From: Mucor racemosus | Lineage: Eukaryota; Mucoromycota; Mucoromycetes; Mucorales; Mucoraceae | Direction: 5' to 3' | Assembly: GCA_027405735.1 (NCBI GenBank) | Contig: JAPEHQ010000005.1 | Coordinates: 2,170,001 to 2,234,000 of the forward strand | Length of the DNA stretch: 64,000 nucleotides | Shown: positions 9,858 through 21,200 of the stretch, one piece after another | Layout: each line of letters starts with the position of its first letter | Numbering within the stretch: position 1 is the stretch's first letter | Notes under the pieces: model-generated | The model's input: only the letters and a program-made list of their open reading frames with translations | The model's database searches: none | What the model was told of the DNA's origin: nothing | Position numbers and translations under genes: made by a program

Positions 9858-10943
9858 ATGTCAACACCACAAGAAAGAGCAAAATCACTTGCTGATAAAA
9901 TTGCAAATGGTAGCACTGAAAATCTATCCCACAGTGATGTTACTAGCCTTCAGCAATTATTGCAACAACTGACGCTAAATTCCCCAACTGGTAATAATCC
10001 TATCAGAGAGCCCAAGGTCAACGATCCCACTCCTTTTACTGGTGTGAACTCTGAAGGTTCAAATAGTTTGGAAAATTTTATTACTCAATTAGATATGGTA
10101 TTCCGCCTTCAACCCTCTCGATTTCCAGATGATGTAGCCAAAGTATTCTACGCGGCATCTTACATGAAGGACATTGCTTTTAAATGGATACAACCATACA
10201 TCGCAGCAGTTGGAACTAATGCGGAAGATTCTATTACTCGCAGCTACGTACTCTTTTGCGATGCCTTGAGGAAGATGTTCGGAAATGTAACCCTAGTTTC
10301 TGATGCAGAAAATAAAGTGATGAGAATGAAACAAGGAAACAAATCAGCAGCAGAATATACAACCGAATTTAAAAGATACGCAGTACTTACAGAATTCAAC
10401 GAACCTGCCTTGTTTTGGGCTTATCGAAACAACATCAATACACAACTACAAGATGAATTAATTGTTCGTGATACACCTTCAACCTTAGAAGAATATCAAA
10501 AAATTGTCATCAACCTAGACCTATTGATAAGAGAAAGAAGACAAAATAAAGAATCTCGTAATAACGGAAAGAAATCAATCAATAAATCAGTTCACTTCCA
10601 CCAGCACCAACAAACAAAATCTAAATTCGACAACAATTTCTCTGACAACGATGATGTTCGCCCAATGGAAATAGATAGCACTTCTAGAGGACAACAAAAG
10701 ATGTTTAAAAAGAAAAAGAAGCGCGCTCCACTTTCTGAACAAGAAAAACAGCGTCGTCGAGAATTAGGTCTTTGTGTTTACTGTGGTGATCCAGACCATG
10801 AAGTTAATGATTGTACTGCCAAACCTATTATTACAAGATCTTTGAATGCTATCCTCTCTACTGAAAATTATAAAGCTCCACAAAAAGGAAACACTAAAAT
10901 CCTTTATAGCTTCCAGGATTTTCAATCAACCCAAAGTCAGTAA
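9858..10943 (+). CDS. gag: Gag polyprotein of the gypsy element
   Basis: 361 codons from the ATG at 9858 (MSTPQERAKSLADK) to TAA at 10941-10943. The middle carries a retrotransposon Gag capsid-like region (FYAASYMKDIAFKWIQPY, KQGNKSAAEYTTEFKRYA). A basic stretch (KKKKKRAPLSEQEKQRRRE) follows, then one CCHC zinc knuckle, CVYCGDPDHEVNDC, which fits C-x2-C-x4-H-x4-C and is expected to bind RNA. I chose the first ATG after the LTR; the upstream frame has only a GTG. The last 11 codons overlap the open pol frame, which allows -1 frameshifting into pol. Confidence 0.88.
   Translation: MSTPQERAKSLADKIANGSTENLSHSDVTSLQQLLQQLTLNSPTGNNPIREPKVNDPTPFTGVNSEGSNSLENFITQLDMVFRLQPSRFPDDVAKVFYAASYMKDIAFKWIQPYIAAVGTNAEDSITRSYVLFCDALRKMFGNVTLVSDAENKVMRMKQGNKSAAEYTTEFKRYAVLTEFNEPALFWAYRNNINTQLQDELIVRDTPSTLEEYQKIVINLDLLIRERRQNKESRNNGKKSINKSVHFHQHQQTKSKFDNNFSDNDDVRPMEIDSTSRGQQKMFKKKKKRAPLSEQEKQRRRELGLCVYCGDPDHEVNDCTAKPIITRSLNAILSTENYKAPQKGNTKILYSFQDFQSTQSQ
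10910..10943 (+). promoter_or_regulatory. gag-pol overlap, probable -1 frameshift zone
   Basis: The pol frame becomes open at 10910 and gag stops at 10941-10943, leaving a 34-nt window in which ribosomes must shift by -1. The best slip site is GATTTTCAA at 10917-10925: TTT in the P site can re-pair one base back on the preceding T. No recoding of a stop codon would put ribosomes in the right frame. Confidence 0.55.
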
Positions 10944-13900
10944 GGCAAACTTTGGGTCACATTCAACAACAGCCTCTACAACAACAACCAACTTTAACTG
11001 CATTACCTACCAAATCAATTGATCTGGCAACTGCCTCATACGACAATCATGAACATATCATTGTCGACATCAACTTACAAATTGACAACAAGTCAATCCG
11101 GACTTTTGCAATGATAGACTCAGGTTCCATGGCAAACTTCATTGATAAATCATTTTCTGAAAAAAACAACCTAACAACTTGTTCCAAGGAGAAGGCAATC
11201 AATGTTATTACCGTGGATGGCAGCCCGATCAATTCTGGTCCTGTGGATAAAGAAATTCATACCAAATTGTTTATAGGTGTTCATGAAGAAGAAATCACTT
11301 TGGACATAACAAAACTAGGACAGTACCCAATTATTCTCGGTATACCTTGGTTAAGACATCACAACCCCAACATCAAATGGTCAGATCACTCAATTACTTT
11401 TGATTCTGATTATTGTGCTCATCATTGTTTCAACCAAGCTCAATGTGTCAAAACCCTAGACTCTCACCCAAACATTTCTACCTCTATTAATAAAAATGAT
11501 ATTAATGAATCCTATTCTAATCTGGCCCCAAATTCTAATGTTGATATTAAATTTGTGTCCTATGCTACTATCAAGAAAGACATTTCTGAAAATAATTCCT
11601 GTTATATCAATGCGGCCGAAGTAATTCGTATAGCTGAATACCTCATATCCAACTCAATCGCTACTGCATCCGCCTCCAATAATACGGAATTGACAGCTAC
11701 AGAAGAAGACTACTCAAATGTTCCAGAAAAATATAGCGAATTCTTTGAAGTCTTTAGTAAGAAAAAAGCAAACACATTACCACCTCATAGAACATATGAT
11801 CACCAAATCATTTTGAAAGAAGGAAAATCACCTCCTTTTGGCCCAATATACAATTTATCTCAAACTGAATTGGATGAACTAGCAAAATATTTGAAGGAAA
11901 ACCTTGCAAACGGATTTATCAGCAGATCAACAAGCCCTGCAGCTGCACCAATTTTATTTGTCAAGAAAAAGTCGGGCGAATTAAGACTTTGTATAGATAA
12001 TAGAGGCTTGAACGCTATTACTGTTCGAGATCCACCTGTTTTACCCCTGGTTTCTGAAATGATCGACAGATTAGGCAACGCTTTGTACTACACTAAATTG
12101 GATGTCCGCAATGCCTATTATAGAATTCGCATAAAATCAGGGCAGGAATGGCTCACCGGTTTCCGATGCAAGTATGGCCATTTTCAATATAATGTCCTAA
12201 ATTTCGGATTAGTAAATGCCCCATCTACATGGATGGCATATCTTAATGATGTACTCAGAGAGCATATTGACGTCATAGCGGTATTTTTTTATGATGATAT
12301 TTTAGTTTATACAAATGGTGACCTAGAACAGCATACAAGAGACGTGAAATTAATACTGAAGAAGCTCTTGGATGCAGAGTTATATATCAAAGCAGAGAAA
12401 TGCGAATTTGACAAACAAGAAGTTGATTTTTTAGGGATCCGAGTTGGGAGAAATGGTGTTTCAATGGATACCGAAAAAATCAAAGCAATTATCGAATGGC
12501 CGACTCCTAAAAGTCAACACGATGTTATGGTATTCCTAGGCTTTGCAAACTATCACCGTTCCTTCTTGAAGCATTTTAGTTTACATACAACGATATTGAC
12601 AAATCTTTTAAAAAAAGACAAGAAATTTAACTGGGGAAACAAAGAAGAAAAAGCTTTTAACGCGTTGAAAAATTTGTTTACATCCAATCCCGTACTAAAA
12701 TTCTTTTCTCCGGACAAACATTGCGTAATGGAAACTGATGCTAGCGACTTCGCCATTGGTAGCATTCTCAGCCAGTACGACGAGGAAGGAATTCTACACC
12801 CAATCGCCTATTATAGTAGGAAACTCAAACCTGCCGAGATCAACTATGAAATCTACGACAAGGAAATGCTAGCTATCGTAGACTCATTCACACATTGGAG
12901 ACACTATCTTGAAGATGCAAAGCATAAAACTCTGGTACTCACCGACCACAAAAACTTGGAATACTTTCTAGATGCAAAAAAATTGAATAGAAGACAAGCT
13001 CGATATGCGATCAAACTAAGCAACTACAACTTCGTAATCCAATATCGTTCTGCTACCAAAAATCAACGAGCTGATGCGCTATCTCGACGTCCAGATCTCG
13101 AGCCTAGTGAGGGAGAAAAGCAACCTGTGTACACCGTGCTTAAACCGGATCAATTAATGTTATCATCAACTACATTTAATATTGACTACAACATTAAGGA
13201 CGAAATCCTGGGCGAACAGAAAAAAGACCAAATTTACCAAATTTTGTCGAATCTTCAAAACCATGATAAGAAAACAACTGATAGATACAAAAACTTTCAT
13301 ATAGACAAGGACTCAAAATTACTACTCAAAAACTCATTGATTTACATCCCATACAACGAACCTTTAAGGATAAAAATTGTCAAGATTCACCACGATTCTT
13401 TGTCAGCAGGTCATTTTGGTAGAGCAAAAACTGCAGAGGTTATTTCTAGAAATTATTGGTGGAAAAACATGAACAACTATATCAAAAGATATGTAGCAAA
13501 CTGCCAAATATGCATGAGAGGAAAACCGTCTCGACAAGCTCCTCAGGGTCCTTTGAAACCATTGCAAATACCAGATACACCATGGTCATCGATTAGCATG
13601 GATTTTATAGTAAAATTACCAATATCGGATGGCTATGACAGCATTTGGGTAGTTGTAGATCGCTTAACTAAAATGGCTCACTTTATTCCCTGCAAAGAAT
13701 CCATCAGCGCAAAAGATCTGGCTAACTTGTTTATCCAAAACATTTTCAAATTGCATGGACTACCATCATCTATCATTTCAGATCGGGGAGTACTATTCAC
13801 ATCCAAATTTTGGAAACACCTTCTGTCGAAACTCGATATCCAAAGTAACATGTCGACATCGCATAGACCACAAACCGATGGTCAAACAGAAAAAACTAAT

Positions 13901-14731
13901 TCAACACTAGAACAATACCTCCGGATATTCAGTAACTACCAGCAAGATAATTGGGCGTCCCTCTTACCTTGTGCTGAATTCAGCTACAACAATCACCAAC
14001 AGTCGTCTACCAAAGAATCCCCATTCTTTGCCAACTATGGAATGCACCCACGGATCTCCTTCTCAGCAACATCACCTCATAATCTACCAAGAAATGAATC
14101 AGTACCTGCAGCCGAGGAATTCGCTCGAAAGATGGAAGAAATACATGGGAAGAACAAAATCAATATCCAACTGGCTCAGAAATCACAAGCCTTATATTAC
14201 GACAAGAAAACAAGACCTATAGCAAATCTCGAAGTCGGATCTGAGGTCTACTTGAATACTAAAAATATACAAACTGAACGGAAATCCAAGAAACTAGATC
14301 ATAAAAGGATAGGTCCTTTCAAAATTATCCAAAAAGTCGGTACAAACGCATTCAAATTAGATCTTCCCGAATCCATGAAAATACATCCAGTCTTCAACGC
14401 TGCCTTATTGACACCAAAAGAAATAAAAGGTTTAGAGGACATAGAGAATCGAAAGATCGAACCCGCACCACCGGTTATTGTTAATGGATTTGAAGAATAC
14501 AAAGTAGACGAAATTCTGGATAGTAGGATCAAAAGAAATAGACTGCAATACAAAATAAAATGGAAAAATTATCCAGACCCATCAGAAGATACGTGGGAAG
14601 ACAGAACAAATGTCGAAAATTCACCAATGCTAGTACAACAGTTTTACAACAAGTACCCCAACAAGCCTTCACCTGCGTCACTTGTGCAACAACCTAAACC
14701 ACCCACTCGTTCCTACAAGAGGGGGAGATAA
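10910..14731 (+). CDS. pol: Pol polyprotein (protease, RT, RNase H, integrase, chromodomain)
   Basis: The frame opens after a TAG at 10907-10909 and runs to TAA at 14729-14731. It has no ATG near its start, so it is probably made by -1 frameshifting from gag. Counting from 10952, an aspartic protease motif (MIDSG) lies near residue 53, the RT active site FYDDILVYT near 447 and the RNase H motif ETDASD near 593. The integrase HHCC zinc region lies at about 812-853 (ending CQICMRGK) and the DDE integrase core at about 883 to 976 (MDFIVKLP, SDRGVLF, TDGQTEKTN). A chromodomain follows near 1182-1232 (YKIKWKNYPDPSEDTWED). All catalytic acids seen are intact. Chromodomains steer integration toward heterochromatin in related elements. 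Confidence 0.93.
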   Translation, partial: LPGFSINPKSVRQTLGHIQQQPLQQQPTLTALPTKSIDLATASYDNHEHIIVDINLQIDNKSIRTFAMIDSGSMANFIDKSFSEKNNLTTCSKEKAINVITVDGSPINSGPVDKEIHTKLFIGVHEEEITLDITKLGQYPIILGIPWLRHHNPNIKWSDHSITFDSDYCAHHCFNQAQCVKTLDSHPNISTSINKNDINESYSNLAPNSNVDIKFVSYATIKKDISENNSCYINAAEVIRIAEYLISNSIATASASNNTELTATEEDYSNVPEKYSEFFEVFSKKKANTLPPHRTYDHQIILKEGKSPPFGPIYNLSQTELDELAKYLKENLANGFISRSTSPAAAPILFVKKKSGELRLCIDNRGLNAITVRDPPVLPLVSEMIDRLGNALYYTKLDVRNAYYRIRIKSGQEWLTGFRCKYGHFQYNVLNFGLVNAPSTWMAYLNDVLREHIDVIAVFFYDDILVYTNGDLEQHTRDVKLILKKLLDAELYIKAEKCEFDKQEVDFLGIRVGRNGVSMDTEKIKAIIEWPTPKSQHDVMVFLGFANYHRSFLKHFSLHTTILTNLLKKDKKFNWGNKEEKAFNALKNLFTSNPVLKFFSPDKHCVMETDASDFAIGSILSQYDEEGILHPIAYYSRKLKPAEINYEIYDKEMLAIVDSFTHWRHYLEDAKHKTLVLTDHKNLEYFLDAKKLNRRQARYAIKLSNYNFVIQYRSATKNQRADALSRRPDLEPSEGEKQPVYTVLKPDQLMLSSTTFNIDYNIKDEILGEQKKDQIYQILSNLQNHDKKTTDRYKNFHIDKDSKLLLKNSLIYIPYNEPLRIKIVKIHHDSLSAGHFGRAKTAEVISRNYWWKNMNNYIKRYVANCQICMRGKPSRQAPQGPLKPLQIPDTPWSSISMDFIVKLPISDGYDSIWVVVDRLTKMAHFIPCKESISAKDLANLFIQNIFKLHGLPSSIISDRGVLFTSKFWKHLLSKLDIQSNMSTSHRPQTDGQTEKTNSTLEQYLRIFSNYQQDNWASLLPCAEFSYNNHQQSSTKESPFFANYGMHPRISFSATSPHNLPRNESVPAAEEFARKMEEIHGKNKINIQLAQKSQALYYDKKTRPIANLEVGSEVYLNTKNIQTERKSKKLDHKRIGPFKIIQKVGTNAFKLDLPESMKIHPVFNAALLTPKEIKGLEDIENRKIEPAPPVIVNGFEEYKVDEILDSRIKRNRLQYKIKWKNYPDPSEDTWEDRTNVENSPMLVQQFYNKYPNKPSPASLVQQPKPPTRSYKRGR

Positions 14732-15065
14732 TGTAATGATCCAGTTACATTACATAAGCAAATTGCACATATAAATAACAACCAAGAACGGATCAATTGC
14801 ACATTAGTGAATTTATCTGTTCTTTCCTTTCCCTTATTATATTTATAACCACAATCCAAATAAATATATTATTACTTATTTATCATTGTTACTTATAACC
14901 AATTATTATATAACTCCATATAATCAATCATAGGTAATAATCGTATACTAGTAATAGCAATTACAATTAGTAACACCAACCTCTCATAATCAATCATAGA
15001 ATCAAAGTCAGACATATAATCCTCTATATTATATATCCAGTTTGACAATCCATTGATCTATTACA
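14732..15065 (+). repeat. 3' LTR of the gypsy element
   Basis: 334 bp, TGTAATGATCCAG to TATTACA, starting directly after the pol stop codon and followed by the TATTT target duplication. Differences from the 5' LTR are the first base, one substitution and a 2-bp deletion in the AAATATATATT tract, and C for G in CACCAACC. Confidence 0.95.
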
Positions 15066-15128
15066 TATTTCTACTGCTTTTATTTTTTATACTTTTTTAT
15101 TTTAGTAAATAACTTCGTCATTTACTGC

Positions 15129-16597
15129 AGGAGAAAATATAACTGGTAAAAAACTTATACGCAATATAAAACGAGGTCAAGATTAATAAAAGTTACATTT
15201 ATTGTGTGGGAGAAATTGCAACATTTTGATAGATATAAATTACAGGATCAAGGTGTTGTGTTTGCTTCAGGGTTTTCAAAAGAAGGGTTCAAAACTATTC
15301 TTCTTCATTAAACTCAACTAGATGTTGAATACTCACCATACGCGATTAGTATCATTTTGTCTTTTATTTAATTGTATTATTAAAAACCAAGCTTTTCATA
15401 GCTTATAACAATGGCAATGGGATGTTTCTAATTTTTGATTGACATTTATCATAAGGCGAGCTGATGATACGTTTGATATTACTACTGTAGATGGAACCAG
15501 TCAATTTAATTTATGAAATTTGAATGCAAATACCAAGAAACCATTTGTAAGTACTTAAGTTGGTTCTGGTAAAGCATTGAATAAATTGGTTTGGGACAAG
15601 GAGGGCAAAAAGGCGGCAATAGGTTCCAGTGATGGCCATGTTTATGTTTATGATATTGGAGAGGAGGTAAGAGGTAAGAGTAAAAAAAAAAACTTAATGC
15701 AAATCCCCTCTAGCGCAATAATTATAAAGGAAGGCTATATTATCATCAAATAAACTACCACACAAAATTAACATGTATAAAGATTTACAGAAATAAGCTT
15801 GAATCAAGTGGGTACAGCATCGTAAATTCTTGAAAAAGTTTTCAAGTATTATAAAATCTCTTATTTTTAAGACTTACAAGGCTTATAAGCGGAATATTAA
15901 TTTATAAAATTATTTTTGTCCAGATCATCAATTTTGACATTTTTTAATTTTTTTTTTCTGATTTTGCAAATCTAGAGTTGATTATACCACCAATTATAAA
16001 AACAAAAAATATACACATATACAGAATTTAGTGCTCTATTTGCTCAATAAAAAACAACAAACATTTTTATTGCAAAATATTACATGAAAATCCTTTAATC
16101 AAAAAACCGTTTTTGGGACAAAAGTACAAATTTTCATTACTTAACATTTAATATTAAGTTTTTATAAAATGTGTATTAGTCATGGCTACAATTTGCTCTC
16201 ACAATGTAGTATATTCAAACGTTGATTTTGGTATCAAAATTTGATTTTTCTATTTTTTGATCAAAATCATGAGTGTTGGTAAGGATGAAATGAGTCCCGA
16301 AAATGTCCGCTACAAAAACTGAATTTTCAGACCGTACATGGTTAAATATAAAAAAAGTTAAAAAAAAGAAACGCTTTTTTATTTAAAACTTAGATATACG
16401 ATAGTATAAAATACTTAGCCGTTCAATCTTGCTATGCTCAATTACGGCATCGCTCCACGGGCTCGCCTTTGCAATTTTTTAATGAATGCATGATATGATA
16501 GACGGTTTTTCTAGCAGAAGATTTTATGTTTCTATTATAGTATGTAACAGATATTGCCTATTTTGCTTAGTTTATGGGTTGATGCGCTGTAATGCCA
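15129..16597 (-). repeat. Family D repeat, copy 1 (truncated, inverted)
   Basis: The reverse complement of this stretch matches copies 2 and 3 (near 37430-39520 and 41660-43600). Shared landmarks are TGAGCATAGCAAGATTGAA, TCAAATTTTGATACC, ATTCCGCTTATAAGC and the dynein-like fragment. It lacks the outer parts of the family at both ends. At 16597/16598 it abuts exactly a piece of family E. It carries none of the nested insertions seen in copies 2 and 3. Confidence 0.75.
15463..15666 (+). pseudogene. Dynein intermediate chain WD-repeat fragment, decayed
   Basis: The plus strand reads TVDGTSQFNL, stop, NLNANTKKPFVST, stop, VGSGKALNKLVWDKEGKK, then AAIGSSDGHVYVYDIGEE, ending at a GTAAGA donor. This resembles the WD-repeat region of cytoplasmic dynein intermediate chain (DGT..F.LWNLN....P, ALN.L.W, A.GSSDG..YVYD.G). 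Two in-frame stops replace expected Trp and Gln codons. Retention of the donor shows a genomic rather than cDNA origin. The same fragment occurs inverted within family D copies 2 and 3. The assignment rests on motif memory and needs a search. Confidence 0.55.
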
Positions 16598-17172
16598 ATG
16601 ATATGAATGTTAAAAAATGATAATCGATTTAATGAATGCTTTGAAATCTACTACAAAAGTTTCAAAAAAAATGAAGTAAAAAAAAAGTGCCCAGAATTTT
16701 TTTATACTTGCATATGTTATAGAGCGCTTTAAAGCAAGTAAGTTTTATTATCAAAAAATGCTTGTATAGCTTAATTTTTTGCAGAGATATGAAGGCTCAA
16801 AGTTTTTAGTTTTAACAGTGGATAAGTAGTAAAATCCGAAACATTAGCACCGAAAAAGTTATACTATCTGCAAAAAATAAGATATTTCCGGATACTTACC
16901 TTTATATTAGAGATGAACATCTCAGGTACATTGTCATATAAATTTTTCTTGGTGCCGTTTAGTAGGAAAAAAAGTAGAGCAGGGATGAAAAGTGAAACCC
17001 AGTTTTCAAGGAAAACGCAGTTTTGCGTGAGATATAAAATGAATTCAGAAACATCTGGCTTAATGTAATCAATTCATGTTTATTGTTTAATATCTAAACT
17101 GTATTCTTAAAGTTTTTTTAGCATGCAGTTAGTTATGGAAAGAGTGGGATGCTCCAATTTGGAAGATTTACG
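16598..17172 (+). repeat. Family E repeat, copy 1 (5' truncated)
   Basis: Begins AATGATATGAATG exactly where repeat D ends and follows the 3' half of the E copies at 28656-29232, 46870-47470 and 57833-58418. Shared landmarks are GTGCCCAGAATTTTTTTATA, ATATGTTATAGAGCGCTTTAAA, AACATCTCAGGTACATTG and GCAGGGATGAAAAGTG. The protein-like part of E is missing here. Confidence 0.7.
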
Positions 17173-17456
17173 AATTAGTGTATTAAGCGCTATAAATGCG
17201 ATAACTGGTTATTCTCTAATAACTTAAATGCTCGCGTATTTCCGTGTTATATTGTATATTGGTAAACATGCTTTTACTTAGTACACAATTATATACTATA
17301 ATATCTAAAATAACGCTTATGTAATGAATTCCAATTCACATTATATATGTGTTTATTCACCAAACAGATGATAAAGTTTTTTTATTCTTAGATACATTTG
17401 ATTTTTTCTAGAGTACCCAAAATTCTATACCCATCTTTTTACTATTCGCATTTGAG
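17173..17456. other. Intergenic, no gene seen
   Basis: AT-rich spacer between repeat E and an unidentified pseudogene-like stretch. Nothing coding or repeated is apparent. Confidence 0.4.
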
Positions 17457-17850
17457 TTATCGAAAAGGATGGAAGATTTCCATACTATGGCCAGCATAAT
17501 GAAACCGTTTTGATTTATAAATATCTCCATTGACTCCTACTGTCTTATAAACGTTACTAAAGAACTTAACTATTTGAGGATGACTTTCTACAGAAGCGGA
17601 TTGAAAAAGAACTAAAGGCTTTAATATCACCCAGCATAGGTAAATATCTCTCAACAATTTTCAAATATCTTTCTCCCCTTTCTCTACTGATAAATGTATA
17701 TTTTTCAAGTCGATGCTATAATGGATCTTACAGATCGTCCACACGATAAAAAATAGGTAAGTCTTCTAAATCATTGATTTCCTTGAGATACTTCTTGACA
17801 TTCTCCTCAGCAAATTCAGCGCAGTGTAACATCTATGCAGCTTGATTTTC
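17457..17850 (-). pseudogene. Unidentified decayed gene fragment
   Basis: On the minus strand one segment (about 17830-17730) reads as amphipathic, coding-like protein: AEFAEENVKKYLKEIND followed by LPIFYRVDDL, then a GTAAGA donor-like site. A second segment (17657-17457) reads SVESHPQIVKFFSNVYKTVG followed by YKSKRFHYAGHSMEIFHPF. The frame between them is broken by a stop. I do not recognise the family. Its codon pattern differs from the surrounding AT-rich noise, so it may be a gene remnant or a distant exon pair. No start codon or complete gene can be assembled. Confidence 0.3.
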
Positions 17851-18291
17851 TGTGATCATAACCATGATGAGTTTTTAGATGACATGAAATGGGACAAAGG
17901 CAGACAAAGACTGAATACTTTATATAAAATGCAAATATACAATGGAAACTAGTTACCGGGATTGGATTTACGAGTATTCTATCCAAACATAGTAGCAAAA
18001 TAACCTCATCACAAAGATCGAAGAAGACAATAGTTCAACTTTCATATTGTAGAAACCTTGGGGTTTCTATAACTAAAAGAAAAATATAGATTTGTATCCT
18101 GATATTCGTTATTCTGATGCTTTTGACATTGATGTAACCTGAATGATTAGTTTGATTCATGCAAAGCAACTGCCTTTCTCTAGTCACGAAGGGATAATCA
18201 ACAAGCCACTAAAATTATACATCCTTTCCGAAAAAAAAAAAAATTCGGTAGATTCTCAAATCTTACATCCTTGTATGATATAGAATTCAAT
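17851..18291. promoter_or_regulatory. Upstream region of URB1
   Basis: About 440 bp before the URB1 start codon. It must contain the URB1 promoter; a poly-A run lies at about 18232-18242. No clear TATA box is seen, as is common for housekeeping genes. Confidence 0.35.
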
Positions 18292-21200
18292 ATGAGTACT
18301 CAATTAGAAGACTATTACAAGACACCTAAAGAGGTTTCAGAGGCATTGAAAGTGAAAGACCTTCAAACTCTTATTCGAGGTAATCCTTGTTTATGATTGT
18401 GATTTACCCGAGAAACAAATTTTGACATTTTATTTCTGTGTATAGGTTTGTCGAAATTAAGAACACAACTTACAATTGCAGTGAAGGATCGAGTTGATCC
18501 CACCGAGAAATATACTCGACCTCTTGTTGAATATTGTCAATCATGCACCGATAGTCATGAGTTGAACAATTTATGGGATTATCAAGCTTCTGTAAGTGAA
18601 TATTCTGTTTTTTTTGACATTTTGTTGTAATTGACATTTTGGTAATTGAATAGACAAACATCCAAGATTTGGAATGTATGTTGCCCGATATTGTAGGATT
18701 ATTCATGAGATTATGTACAACACCTATTATTAGATCATACGGTATTCAACTTATCCAGGCAGTTTTACAAAGACAAATGAAATACATTTATCGTGGTATT
18801 TCATCCATGCGTATTCCTCACTGTCAATCAACCTATAGATTATTGACTTCGATGGTTTCATTCAATGAATCAACAGCTAGAGATTTGTTTACAACTTTCA
18901 ACTTTCAAGCAGAAGTGAGTAGTTTTGGAATATGATTTACAGAATTAGTAAATGCTGACATGTATTGGAATGTTTAGGGTTTTTTGAGAGCTTCTAGATA
19001 TAGACAAACCAAAAAGAACAAGAAACCACAAAGTTACATTTATGGTAACCTCAAATTAATACATGATTATCATTTGATTTGGACTCAAACATTAGTTGTT
19101 TTTCCTTAGATCTTCGTACCAACTATATACAATTCGTCCTTGCATTTTTCAAACATGGCGATGCCGAGATCAAAAAGCAAGTATTGGGAGTTAAAGGGCT
19201 TGTCAGCGGTGTATTTGTTGGCATGGACGAAGACGCTTATCCTTTAATCGAACAAACATTATCAGTCATGTACGAAAATTTGATTTTGGATACAAATGTT
19301 CCTAGAAGCATCAAAGCATTCTTTTTCTCATCATATATCTTGGAAAAACTCGCCAAAATTTACACTCGTTTTGAAGAAGAGGAGACAGTACCTGGAGAAA
19401 CTGGCATTCCAGCAGATTTAGTACACCACTTTTTAATTTCGATCTGTAGTGTGCCTGATGTTGGTGTCTGTTTTAAAGACACTACATGGTATCCTGCTAA
19501 ACCCAACGCTGCCACAACCACCACTAGTGATGAAAGCAATAAGAATTCTAAAATTACAAACAGAGTTTTGGCTAAATTTATTACAACATTGAAGCCTGCA
19601 GATGATATGCGTCAACAAGAGCTTGTTTTGAAGATTTTAGGCGCTTGTCCTGAGCTTGTTCAAGAGTAAGTTTACAAAGAATATGATTTATTGATGTAGT
19701 TTTTGATAAATTGTTTCAGATTTTGGAGCAATACAATCTTGATGTTTGAGCCTCGTATTTCCAGCAAATGGCTTGCTAATATCACAGTTTTACAAAAGGT
19801 TGTTCAATTGCCTGTTCCATCATTGTATTATGGAGAAACTCGCCTTTATCCTGCCGAGCCTCCATCTGTAGATACAATTCTTGACAATATTTTACCTAAT
19901 GTATTTAATCGTTCACCAGCCAGTAAAGGTCTTCAACATGCTAGTCCACTTGTTAGATATACTACTATGCTTGTATTATCAGCCGTGTTTCAGAAATATG
20001 ACAAGGTTGCTCAATCAATGAAGAAGGTTATCATGGCATTGGAAACAACAACATCAGAATCCAACAACAATAAGCCATCTGAAAATTGGAAAAAGTGTTT
20101 GGAAAGTGTTCGTGAAGGTTTACGTCGTAGAGTACCAGAAATTCAAACTTTAGTAGCTTTGCATAAACAAACATCTGTGAAAATGGCACAACAGAATGAA
20201 AATGTGGATCAAGATGAATTAAGCTCTCAAAATCAATTACTTCAAGATACTGCTTTCAGATTGATTCGTTATTATCAAGAATTTGTACCTGAAGCTTTGA
20301 TGGAATCTAATATTGATCCTGGAAACTTTATCCCAACTGATATCTTATCGGTAAAGCCAGGTACCTTGATTCATTTATTAAAACTGTTTCTCAGTATGCC
20401 TGATTTCAACTGGACTAGTAAATCATGTAAGTAACCAACGTTGTTTTGGAAATTTGTAACGAAAACTGATCTATTTTCTAATATATAGCTGGATCTTCTA
20501 CATCTCATATTACTACATTATTAACATTGTACCTTCAAACGCCTTACAAACATATCCGTGATTTGACAGGAAAGTTATTAAACCAAACTTTATCTGAATC
20601 ATTCATGTTTACTCATGATCCTGAAGAAGTTCAGCTTTGGTTAAATGCTTTACCTCAAAACTTCTTTTCATCATCCAAAAACTTGGCCATGTCAGAAACT
20701 CAACAAGGTGTACTTCAATTCTTGGATAACTGTATCAATCGATTCAGTAAAGCACAATATAAATATACAGATCAATTAGTAGAGCTTGTTAATACCGTAA
20801 ATGCTGATCATGTTGGCAGTGGTTCCGAAAATGTATTTACTAGAAATTTAATCCTGGCCAACACAAGCACTGATATTGCATCCGAATACAAGCATCCTTT
20901 CAGTCCTTTATTATTGACATTATGTGAAAACTTGAACTTTATCAAATCTGATAGACGTCCTGCTGTATTATATTTGACTAATTTGCTCACATTGCTTCTT
21001 ACAAAACAACATGTTCCTTTCTATCTTCAAGCTATTGGCTCTAAATTAGATGGTGAATTGACTAAATCACAAGAAATTGATCCTCGTTGCGTAGAAAATT
21101 GGAGTAAAAATGAAATGATTCATCAAGCTAAATTGTGTTTGGGACAAAAAGTAAAATTATCTAAAAAGCAACGTGTCAACGAAAAGCTCGAAGATCGTTT

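Larger units (their letters stand above)
9299..15065 (+). mobile_element. Intact Ty3/gypsy chromovirus-type LTR retrotransposon
   Basis: Complete 5.77-kb element flanked by the 5-bp target duplication TATTT (9294-9298 and 15066-15070). Structure: 5' LTR 9299-9634, gag 9858-10943, pol in the -1 frame 10910-14731, a purine-rich tract AAGAGGGGGAGATAA directly before the 3' LTR at 14732, which ends at 15065. Pol order is protease, reverse transcriptase, RNase H, integrase, then a C-terminal chromodomain, which defines chromovirus-type Metaviridae elements of fungi and plants. The two LTRs differ by about three substitutions and one 2-bp indel, so the insertion is young. Both reading frames are uninterrupted, so it may be autonomous. 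Confidence 0.95.

Noticed and set aside
10952..14731. pol as an independent gene starting at 10952
   Set aside because: The codon at 10952 is TTG, not ATG, and the frame is already open from 10910; frameshifting from gag is more likely.
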